From Gaiellasilicea sp046594445 (GTDB lineage: Bacteria; Actinomycetota; Thermoleophilia; Gaiellales; Gaiellaceae): a stretch of 8,890 bases of DNA. The translations under genes and the position numbers were made by a program. The stretch is taken from positions 1-8,890 of the forward strand of contig JBKJSM010000139.1 in NCBI GenBank assembly GCA_046594445.1. The letters are read 5' to 3'. The notes beneath the pieces are model-generated. The model was not told the DNA's origin. It searched no databases and saw only the letters and a program-made list of their open reading frames with translations. Shown piece after piece: positions 1 to 4,283 of this stretch. Position 1 is the stretch's first letter; every line of letters begins with the position of its first letter.

Positions 1-676
1 CGTCCTGGCCGGTGGCCGCCTTCACGAGCGGCGGCCCGCCGATGGAGATCGTCCCGGTGCCCTGCACGATCACGGTCTCGTCGCTCATCGCGGGCACGTA
101 GGCCCCGCCGGCGGTGCACGAGCCCATGACGACGGCGATCTGCGGGATCCCCTTTGCGGACATGCGCGCCTGGTTGTAGAAGATCCGGCCGAAGTGCTCG
201 CGGTCGGGGAAGACCTCCGCCTGGAGCGGCAGGAACGCGCCGCCGGAGTCGACCAGATAGATGCACGGAAGGTGGTTCTGTTCGGCGACCTCCTGGGCAC
301 GCAGGTGCTTCTTGACCGTGAGCGGGAAGTAGGAGCCGCCCTTCACGGTCGCGTCGTTGGCCACGATCACGCACTCCTGGCCTTCGACGACGCCGATTCC
401 GGTGACGATCCCGGCCGAGGGAGCCGCGCCGTCGTAGAGCTCCCACGCGGCGAGCGCGTTCAGCTCGAGGAAGGCGCTACCGGGATCGAGTAGCCGGTCG
501 ATTCGCTCACGTGCCGTCAGCTTGCCGCGCGAGCGATGCCGCTCGACGGACTTCTCGCCGCCGCCGCTCGAGACGAGCGCGGTCCGGTCGCGGAGCTCGG
601 CCACGAGCGCCTCCATCCGCTCCGCGCGGCGCGCGAACGCGTCGTCCCGCTCGACCTGCGTGGTGAGGAGAGCCAC
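1..676 (-). CDS. Acyl-CoA carboxylase carboxyltransferase (beta) subunit, methylcrotonyl-CoA type, N-terminal part
   Basis: Read on the minus strand from a GTG at 676, this frame is open to the window edge (about 225 of the roughly 530 residues usual for the family). It carries the biotin-dependent carboxyltransferase signatures in order: RGKLTARERIDRLLDPG near residues 55-71, ECVIVANDATVKGGSY, LTVKKHLRAQEVAEQN, LPCIYLVDSGGAFLPLQ, EVFPDREHFGRIFYNQARM and MGSCTAGGAYVPAMSDE. The FPDREHFGRIFYNQARMS and TAGGAYVPAMSDE blocks are typical of methylcrotonyl-CoA carboxylase beta (MccB/AccD1) rather than propionyl-CoA carboxylase. In that family the subunit transfers CO2 from biotin to 3-methylcrotonyl-CoA in leucine breakdown, as a cytoplasmic complex with a biotinylated alpha subunit (not in this window). 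GTG 676 is favoured because a TAGGCT -10 box lies exactly six bases upstream; there is no Shine-Dalgarno sequence. A geranyl-CoA or other branched acyl-CoA substrate cannot be excluded. Confidence 0.93.
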   Translation of the reverse strand, partial: MALLTTQVERDDAFARRAERMEALVAELRDRTALVSSGGGEKSVERHRSRGKLTARERIDRLLDPGSAFLELNALAAWELYDGAAPSAGIVTGIGVVEGQECVIVANDATVKGGSYFPLTVKKHLRAQEVAEQNHLPCIYLVDSGGAFLPLQAEVFPDREHFGRIFYNQARMSAKGIPQIAVVMGSCTAGGAYVPAMSDETVIVQGTGTISIGGPPLVKAATGQD

Positions 677-682
677 GGACTG

Positions 683-688
683 AGCCTA
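683..688 (-). promoter_or_regulatory. -10 box of carboxylase gene, leaderless type
   Basis: TAGGCT on the minus strand ends six bases before the GTG start at 676. The spacing matches that in front of several other genes in this window and places transcription start at or very near the start codon. No convincing -35 hexamer is visible. Confidence 0.55.
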
Positions 689-937
689 ACGAACCCTCCA
701 GCCGGTGCCGATGAGGGCTTGATGCGGCGACCCGGCGTCAGTCGTCGCAGCGAGCCGATTGAGGTTCGAGGTCCCTTTCCCGGCCTTCCCGAGTTTCACT
801 ACCACGAGGACTACGAGCAGCGCCGGTACTCCACCATCGAGCAGACGCTCGCCGGACACTCCGAGATGGTGGCGGAAGCCCCAACTTTTAGGAGGTCAAC
901 TGGTGTGACCGGAACCCCTCACAGCCCCCCAGGCTAG
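689..937 (+). pseudogene. Probable gene remnant (short C-terminal fragment) in the atypical patch
   Basis: The gap between the carboxylase start and the AbiV-like gene is about 300 bases and has no intact gene. One stretch, about 789-875, reads on the plus strand as EFHYHEDYEQRRYSTIEQTL followed by AGHSEMVAEA, with nearly all third positions G or C. That is the coding style of this genome and suggests a real gene fragment. The pattern of Arg-Tyr-(Ser/Ala)-Thr, then Gly-His-x-x-Met-Val about ten residues later, resembles from memory the C-terminal end of short phage- or prophage-associated hypothetical proteins. This resemblance is weak and unverified. The frame continues upstream only into sequence antisense to the carboxylase, so no credible start exists; downstream it ends at TAG 935-937 after codons that look non-coding. 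It could also be chance. Confidence 0.3.
890..896 (+). promoter_or_regulatory. Strong orphan Shine-Dalgarno sequence (AGGAGGT)
   Basis: A perfect AGGAGGT sits eight bases before a GTG at 905, which opens a frame of only ten codons (VTGTPHSPPG, stop 935-937). The short frame ends 40 bases before the AbiV-like start. It may be the ribosome binding site of a lost gene or of a tiny leader peptide. Its strength is unusual here, since most neighbouring genes lack a Shine-Dalgarno sequence. Confidence 0.3.
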
Positions 938-965
938 GCGATGCAAGAGTCACCTGTGTTTCCGT

Positions 966-971
966 CATTGT
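966..971 (+). promoter_or_regulatory. Possible -10 box of the AbiV-like gene
   Basis: CATTGT ends six bases before the ATG at 978. It keeps the A at the second position and the T at the sixth position of the TAnnnT element seen before other genes here, at the same spacing, but has C instead of T first. It supports 978 over the internal ATG at 993 as start. Confidence 0.35.
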
Positions 972-977
972 TGTCCA

Positions 978-1586
978 ATGCGAGCGGAAGAGATGACGGA
1001 CTGGCAGCGGTTGCTTCTCGGATGTCATCTCGTCTACGACAACGCGGTGGAACTCACTGACGACGCCACCCTCCTGTTGGAGCGGAAGCGTTTTGCCCGC
1101 GCGTACTTCCTTGCGCACGTAGCCTCCGAGGAGCTAGCCAAAGTCCCCCTGCTACTTACGACGGCGTACGCAGTGGAGGTAGAGGGCGCCGAAGTCGATT
1201 GGAAGCTTCTACGCGGAAGGCTATCCGATCACCCTCAGAAGCTAGAGGCATTGGCCTATCTGGACGACGCCGCAGTTCCCGACGCGGAGCAGTTCGCAAA
1301 GGCGCGGTCGATGATCCGCGCACTCGGAAATGGTCGAAATTCAGCGCTCTACTCTGAGATCGGACAGAACCTTATGGGGAAACCGTCTGCACTTGGGTGG
1401 AGCGACTTGGCCCTCCGCGTCATACAAGTGGCCCTGGCGCGTATGCAATTCATTCAAGAGCACGGACTGACCGACGATGCACTACTCAAAGCGGGATTCG
1501 TGGCGAGCAAAACTTCCCCGCTCACAGAGCTGGCGGAGAAACTCATTGACGCCGGAGTTGAGCCGCTGACTCGGCCCGGGACGTGA
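978..1586 (+). CDS. AbiV-family (HEPN) putative abortive-infection protein
   Basis: A 202-residue, largely helical protein, close to the roughly 200 residues of lactococcal AbiV. The family hallmark is the second helix, FARAYFLAHVASEELAKVPL (residues 39-58), the AbiV pattern of an alternating Ala/Leu helix ending in S/YEELxK. It is followed by a SDHPQKLEAL block (83-92) and a GNGRNSALYSE block (117-127), equivalent to the conserved K/R-x-x-(S/A)-LY segment. HEPN proteins are commonly RNases of toxin or defence systems; the classical R-x4-6-H motif is replaced here by Arg120-x4-Tyr125, so catalysis is uncertain. In Lactococcus, AbiV stops phage growth after interacting with a phage protein and shutting down translation; the same role here is inference. 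Base composition is clearly lower in GC and codons such as CTA, CTT, GCA and TCA are common, unlike the neighbours, suggesting acquisition. No toxin-antitoxin partner gene adjoins it. ATG 993 is an alternative start. Confidence 0.72.
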   Translation: MRAEEMTDWQRLLLGCHLVYDNAVELTDDATLLLERKRFARAYFLAHVASEELAKVPLLLTTAYAVEVEGAEVDWKLLRGRLSDHPQKLEALAYLDDAAVPDAEQFAKARSMIRALGNGRNSALYSEIGQNLMGKPSALGWSDLALRVIQVALARMQFIQEHGLTDDALLKAGFVASKTSPLTELAEKLIDAGVEPLTRPGT

Positions 1587-1593
1587 GCTGTCG

Positions 1594-1959
1594 GTGGCGA
1601 GGTGCGCTTCTCCGGAGTCTGCTTCGCCATGTCTAACGCACGCTCAACGTGCGACGCTCACTGAGCTAATGTCGTGGCTCATGCGGAGAGCGAGTATCGA
1701 GGTGCGCGGGCATCACGAGCGGCTCGACGGCAGCGGCTATCCGGACGGAGCCACCTCGCTCACCCTCGAGACCCGCGTGCTCGCAGTCTGCGACGTGTAC
1801 GACGCGCTCCGGTCGGAGCGCGTCTACCGCGAGGCGTGGACCCACGACCGGGCTCTCGAGCTGCTGCAGGATGAGTCCGGCAGCGCCTTCGACGCTCGCT
1901 GCGTTGAGGCGCTCGAGCGCGTGCTCTCCCGGCGCGGCCTCGCCGCCGCGGTCGCCTAG
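1594..1959 (+). pseudogene. 5'-truncated HD-GYP domain (C-terminal half only)
   Basis: From about residue 37 the frame reads VRGHHERLDGSGYPDG, then RVLAVCDVYDALRSERVYRE, then GSAFDARCVEALERVL. This is the second half of an HD-GYP phosphodiesterase domain, the family that hydrolyses cyclic di-GMP. The HHExxDGxGYP motif is intact, but the N-terminal half of the domain, including the HD metal-binding dyad and any sensor domain, is missing. The first 35 codons (GTG 1594 to about 1698) match nothing I recognise and use low-GC third positions, whereas the GYP part has the normal high-GC3 style. The switch near 1690-1700 therefore looks like a breakpoint. No -10 box or Shine-Dalgarno sequence precedes the GTG. 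I interpret it as the remnant of a larger gene cut off by the acquisition or rearrangement that brought the AbiV-like gene; a functional short protein is unlikely because the metal site would be incomplete. Confidence 0.75.
1637..1653. repeat. Small inverted repeat in the AbiV / HD-GYP junction
   Basis: CGCACG (1637-1642) and CGTGCG (1648-1653) form a perfect 6-bp stem around a 5-base loop, 50 bases after the AbiV-like stop. It has no following T run. It may be a weak terminator or simply chance, and it lies in the low-GC3 stretch (1587-1690) in which I see no gene. Confidence 0.3.
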
Positions 1960-2003
1960 CAGTCTGCAGGGGATTATCGGTTGCAACTCCGTCCGGGTCG
2001 GGA

Positions 2004-2009
2004 TACTTT
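2004..2009 (+). promoter_or_regulatory. -10 box before the 108-residue protein
   Basis: TACTTT lies 12 bases before the ATG at 2022, so a transcript would carry a leader of only about six bases (GAGGGC). It differs from the strict six-base spacing of most genes in the window. Confidence 0.4.
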
Positions 2010-2021
2010 TCGTGCGAGGGC

Positions 2022-2348
2022 ATGGCCACACTCCGGATCACAGCACCGTCGTCCACCGCGGCCTTCCTGCTCGTCGAGAAGCTCGGCGAGTACGGCGCCA
2101 CCGCCGGCACCGAGCCCGGCGGCGCTTGGGTCGTCGAGCTGCCGCTGCAGGGTGCCGCGCGAGAGACGATCCCGCGCGCGCTCGCCGCAACGCGAGACTG
2201 GCTGAACGAAGAAGCGATCGCGTCGGCCTCGGTCTCCTTCGACGGCCACACGCACCTCCTCCGCGGCCGCGTCTCCGTCGACGCCGCCCTGCACGAGCGC
2301 GCCCGCGAGGCAGCGGGCCAGGTCACCGGCCGCACGCCCGTGCGGTAG
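2022..2348 (+). CDS. Small conserved-looking protein of unknown function (108 aa)
   Basis: I do not recognise a family. The protein starts MATLRITAPSSTAAFLLVEK and alternates predicted strands (ATLRIT, AWVVELPL, SASVSFDG, HLLRGRVSV) with two helices (STAAFLLVEKLGEYG; TIPRALAATRDWLNEEAI). This suggests a small alpha/beta, ferredoxin-like fold of the sort found in ligand-binding or regulatory modules; that is a reading of pattern, not a match. There is no signal peptide, membrane helix or cysteine. Codon third positions are strongly G/C, so it is a genuine resident gene. It starts 62 bases after the HD-GYP remnant and ends 22 bases before the DUF1361 gene, which has its own -10 box, so the two need not be cotranscribed. 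A longer frame overlaps it in another phase but has poor codon statistics. Confidence 0.75.
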   Translation: MATLRITAPSSTAAFLLVEKLGEYGATAGTEPGGAWVVELPLQGAARETIPRALAATRDWLNEEAIASASVSFDGHTHLLRGRVSVDAALHERAREAAGQVTGRTPVR

Positions 2349-2358
2349 CCGCGAGAAC

Positions 2359-2364
2359 TAGCCT
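2359..2364 (+). promoter_or_regulatory. -10 box of the DUF1361 gene, leaderless type
   Basis: TAGCCT ends exactly six bases before the ATG at 2371. No Shine-Dalgarno sequence is present, which fits a leaderless transcript. Confidence 0.55.
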
Positions 2365-2370
2365 CCGGGC

Positions 2371-3033
2371 ATGCACGCTCGTCGCGCGCTCGCGATCGCC
2401 GCCCTGCTCGCTGCCTCGATTCTCTGCGTCGGGCTGCTGGAGCTACGCGTCCGAGAGACGGGGGACGGTTTCTACCGCTTCCTCGTCTGGAACCTGTTCC
2501 TCGCCTGGGTGCCGCTCGTATTTGCGGTTGCGGCCTACGTCCGCGCGCGCCACGGCGTGGACACGCTGGTCGCGGCGCTACTCCTTCCGTGGCTGTTGTT
2601 CTTCCCGAACGCGCCCTACCTGCTCACGGATTTCATCCATCTCGCAGAAGGGCCGGCCCCGCTCTGGTACGACGCACTGATGCTCTCGGCATTCGCGTGG
2701 ACAGGTCTGCTTCTCGGCTTCGCGTCCCTCTATCTCGTCCAGATGATCCTCCGCCGTGCGGTCGGCTCGGCCGTGGCGTGGCTCTGCGTCTTCGGCGCGC
2801 TCGCGCTCAGCAGCCTCGGCGTCTACATCGGGCGCTTCGTCCGATTGAACAGCTGGGACGTGTTTCTGCACCCGCGGGAGGTCATCGAGGTCGTTCACGC
2901 GAGGCTCGTCGCGGAGCCACCGGAGCTGGCGCAGGCCCTCGTGGCGCTCACCGCGTTCCTCGGTGTGGCGTACCTCGTCCTCTACGGCTTCGCGAACCTC
3001 GGGCTGGGGCTCGAGGATCGCGACGGCCCATGA
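2371..3033 (+). CDS. DUF1361-type integral membrane protein
   Basis: A 220-residue protein with about six hydrophobic helices (near residues 6-24, 37-57, 64-84, 98-126, 132-152 and 186-208). The conserved blocks of the DUF1361 family are visible: RFLVWNLFLAWVPLVF (36-51), PWLLFFPNAPYLLTDFIHL (73-91), WYDALML (99-105) and LSSLGVYIGRFVRLNSWDVF (146-165). The role of the family is not established; the conserved polar residues inside membrane helices (FPNAPY, GRFxRxNSWD) suggest a transport or enzymatic site, which is inference. Length is normal for the family. ATG 2371 is supported by the TAGCCT box six bases upstream. The gene runs towards the tRNA-Trp gene and is followed within 10 bases by two strong hairpins that probably end its transcript. 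Confidence 0.85.
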   Translation: MHARRALAIAALLAASILCVGLLELRVRETGDGFYRFLVWNLFLAWVPLVFAVAAYVRARHGVDTLVAALLLPWLLFFPNAPYLLTDFIHLAEGPAPLWYDALMLSAFAWTGLLLGFASLYLVQMILRRAVGSAVAWLCVFGALALSSLGVYIGRFVRLNSWDVFLHPREVIEVVHARLVAEPPELAQALVALTAFLGVAYLVLYGFANLGLGLEDRDGP

Positions 3034-3042
3034 GCGGAGGGA

Positions 3043-3069
3043 GCGAAGCGACCCTTCAGGGGTCTTCGC
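3043..3069. repeat. Hairpin 1 of a tandem palindromic element
   Basis: GCGAA (3043-3047) and GACCC (3050-3054) pair with GGGTC (3060-3064) and TTCGC (3065-3069) around the loop TTCAG, with a two-base bulge. It begins nine bases after the DUF1361 stop codon. Without a T tract it could stabilise or terminate the mRNA, or be part of a dispersed REP-like repeat. Confidence 0.55.
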
Positions 3070-3071
3070 GC

Positions 3072-3103
3072 GATCGAGAATCCGCTCCCGCGGATTCTCG
3101 ATC
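3072..3103. terminator. Strong hairpin 2, probable bidirectional terminator between convergent genes
   Basis: GATCGAGAATCCGC (3072-3085) and GCGGATTCTCGATC (3090-3103) are perfect reverse complements, a 14-bp stem with the four-base loop TCCC. An outer GCGC pair (3068-3071 with 3106-3109) can extend it past a TT bulge, in competition with hairpin 1. It lies between the end of the plus-strand DUF1361 gene and the 3' end of the minus-strand tRNA gene, the right place to stop transcription from both sides. There is no U tract, as is common for high-GC actinobacterial terminators. Confidence 0.65.
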
Positions 3104-3115
3104 TTGCGCCAGCAA

Positions 3116-3188
<73 letters not shown>

Positions 3189-3202
3189 ACGGCTCGGGGC
3201 GG

Positions 3203-3208
3203 ATTGTA
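3203..3208 (-). promoter_or_regulatory. -10 box of tRNA-Trp
   Basis: TACAAT on the minus strand lies 14 bases before the mature tRNA 5' end at 3188, placing the start of transcription a few bases upstream of the tRNA. It overlaps by two bases the plus-strand -10 box of the small membrane protein gene. Confidence 0.6.
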
Positions 3209-3212
3209 GCCT
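3207..3212 (+). promoter_or_regulatory. -10 box of the small membrane protein gene
   Basis: TAGCCT lies eight bases before the ATG at 3221. It shares the bases TA (3207-3208) with the divergent tRNA-Trp -10 box, so the two promoters cannot easily be occupied by RNA polymerase at once. Confidence 0.45.
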
Positions 3213-3220
3213 TGGGTCGG

Positions 3221-3391
3221 ATGATCTCCCAGCGGCACGCGCTCGGACTGCTCTTCCTCGTGTTCGTGCTGGGGTTCGGCTTCATCGCGTTTGCCGCCGC
3301 AAAAGCCGATCAGTGGGTGATCGCAGCCGCGTCGGCGGCGCTCGGAGGATGGATGGCGACGATGGCCGCGAAGCTCCTTCGACCGCACTGA
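3221..3391 (+). CDS. Small two-helix membrane protein (56 aa), unknown function
   Basis: The protein has a short N-terminal MISQRHA and two hydrophobic segments, about residues 8-27 (LGLLFLVFVLGFGFIAFAAA) and 32-50 (WVIAAASAALGGWMATMAA), joined by a short KADQ turn, and ends KLLRPH. This is a helical hairpin that should sit in the cytoplasmic membrane. I do not recognise a family. The frame is open further upstream, but that part is antisense to the tRNA and not credible; the ATG at 3221 behind a TAGCCT box is the natural start. It lies 36 bases upstream of the sigma-factor gene, which has its own -10 box. Similar small membrane proteins with no assigned role are common in actinobacteria, and a link to the sigma factor is only suggested by position. 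Confidence 0.7.
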   Translation: MISQRHALGLLFLVFVLGFGFIAFAAAKADQWVIAAASAALGGWMATMAAKLLRPH

Positions 3392-3415
3392 GCAAGAATC
3401 AGGGCTGACGCGGCG

Positions 3416-3421
3416 TATTCT
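3416..3421 (+). promoter_or_regulatory. -10 box of the sigma-factor gene, leaderless type
   Basis: TATTCT ends exactly six bases before the GTG at 3428, and no Shine-Dalgarno sequence is present. This supports GTG 3428 rather than the internal ATG at 3446 as start. Confidence 0.55.
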
Positions 3422-3427
3422 CTCCTC

Positions 3428-4207
3428 GTGGCCAAGACCGAGGACATGAGCGGACTCTGGCAGGAGTACCAGAAGACGCGAGATCGCACCGTTCGCGACC
3501 GCCTGATCCTGACCTACGCGCCGCTCGTCAAGTTCGTCGCCGGCCGCCTCGGCAGCGGCCTGCCGGCGCACGTGGACGAGGGAGACCTGGTCTCGTACGG
3601 CCTGCTCGGGCTGATCGGCGCGATCGAGCGCTACGACCCCGACCGGGAGATCAAGTTCGAGACCTACGCGATCGCGCGGATCAAGGGCGCGATCATCGAC
3701 GAGCTGCGCGCGCTCGACTGGGTGCCGCGCTCCGTGCGCGCCCGCGCCCGCGACATCGAGCGGGCGATCGCCGAGCTCGAGAAGAAGCTGCACCGCGCGC
3801 CGACCGACGAGGAGATCGCGACGAAGCTCGGGATGACCGAGGACGAGCTCGGCTCGAGCCTGACGGAGATCTCACGTTCGTCGATCGCCGCGCTCGACGA
3901 GCTCTGGACCGTCTCTGCCGGCGGCGACCAGATCTCCCTGATCGACACGATCGAGGACACGCAGGGGCCGGAGCCCCAGTCGGCGCTCGCGCAGACCGAG
4001 ATGAAGGAGGCGCTCGGCGAGGCGATTGCCCGCCTGCCCGAGCGAGAGAAGCTCGTCGTCACGCTCTACTACTACGAGGAGCTGACGCTGCGCGAGATTG
4101 GCGAAGTGCTCGGCGTGACCGAGTCGCGCGTCTCGCAGCTGCACACGAAGGCCATCCTCCGCCTCAAGGCCCGCCTCGGCGGCGCGGCTCGCCTGCCGGC
4201 CGTCTGA
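3428..4207 (+). CDS. WhiG/FliA-family RNA polymerase sigma factor
   Basis: A 259-residue sigma-70 family protein of the group 3 FliA/WhiG type. Region 2 spans roughly residues 20-90 and includes HVDEGDLVSYGLLGLIGAIE and YDPDREIKFETYAIARIKGA, followed by the FliA/WhiG marker IIDELRALDWVPRSVR. Region 3 covers about 95-165 with RAPTDEEIATKLGMTEDEL. Region 4 (about 205-252) has LPEREKLVVTLYYYEELTLR and the helix-turn-helix EIGEVLGVTESRVSQLHTKA. Such factors redirect RNA polymerase to flagellar genes (FliA) or, in Streptomyces, to early sporulation genes (WhiG); which applies here cannot be told, as no flagellar, chemotaxis or sporulation gene is in the window. No anti-sigma factor (FlgM, RsiG) adjoins it. 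Length is normal. The start is the GTG preceded at six bases by TATTCT. Confidence 0.93.
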   Translation: MAKTEDMSGLWQEYQKTRDRTVRDRLILTYAPLVKFVAGRLGSGLPAHVDEGDLVSYGLLGLIGAIERYDPDREIKFETYAIARIKGAIIDELRALDWVPRSVRARARDIERAIAELEKKLHRAPTDEEIATKLGMTEDELGSSLTEISRSSIAALDELWTVSAGGDQISLIDTIEDTQGPEPQSALAQTEMKEALGEAIARLPEREKLVVTLYYYEELTLREIGEVLGVTESRVSQLHTKAILRLKARLGGAARLPAV

Positions 4208-4239
4208 CCCAGGCACCGTCCCCGGACACGCGAGCGGGT

Positions 4240-4245
4240 TACGAT
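4240..4245 (+). promoter_or_regulatory. -10 box of the EF-G2-like gene
   Basis: TACGAT lies 38 bases before the ATG at 4284, implying a transcript with a leader of roughly 30 bases. This is the only confident gene in the window with a clear leader plus Shine-Dalgarno arrangement. Confidence 0.5.
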
Positions 4246-4267
4246 TCCCCCTCGTACCCCGTCAGCC

Positions 4268-4276
4268 GAGGAGGAA
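4268..4276 (+). promoter_or_regulatory. Shine-Dalgarno sequence of the EF-G2-like gene
   Basis: GAGGAGGAA is seven bases upstream of ATG 4284, an ideal ribosome binding site that fixes the start codon. It stands out because the other genes appear to be leaderless. Confidence 0.8.
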
Positions 4277-4283
4277 TCTGCGC

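Noticed and set aside
757..785. GGTTCGAGGTCC resembling a tRNA T-loop, which could mark an attachment site made from a tRNA 3' end
   Set aside because: The flanking bases do not form the five-pair T stem and no acceptor or anticodon arm can be built upstream.
1631..1653. GTCTAAC followed by an inverted repeat, reminiscent of an integron attC site
   Set aside because: The 7-base match to RYYYAAC is short, no GTTRRRY partner is found within about 130 bases, and there is no integrase in the window.
718..1710. Shared MRR...IEVRG coding words at about 722-770 and 1680-1710, which could be duplicated ends of the AbiV islet
   Set aside because: The DNA match is short with several mismatches (mostly third positions) and does not extend; it is probably coincidence.
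1871..2680. A 269-codon plus-strand frame across the 108-residue and DUF1361 genes
   Set aside because: It is out of phase with two better genes, has Arg/Ser/Ala-rich low-complexity composition, and lacks a promoter or ribosome site at its start.
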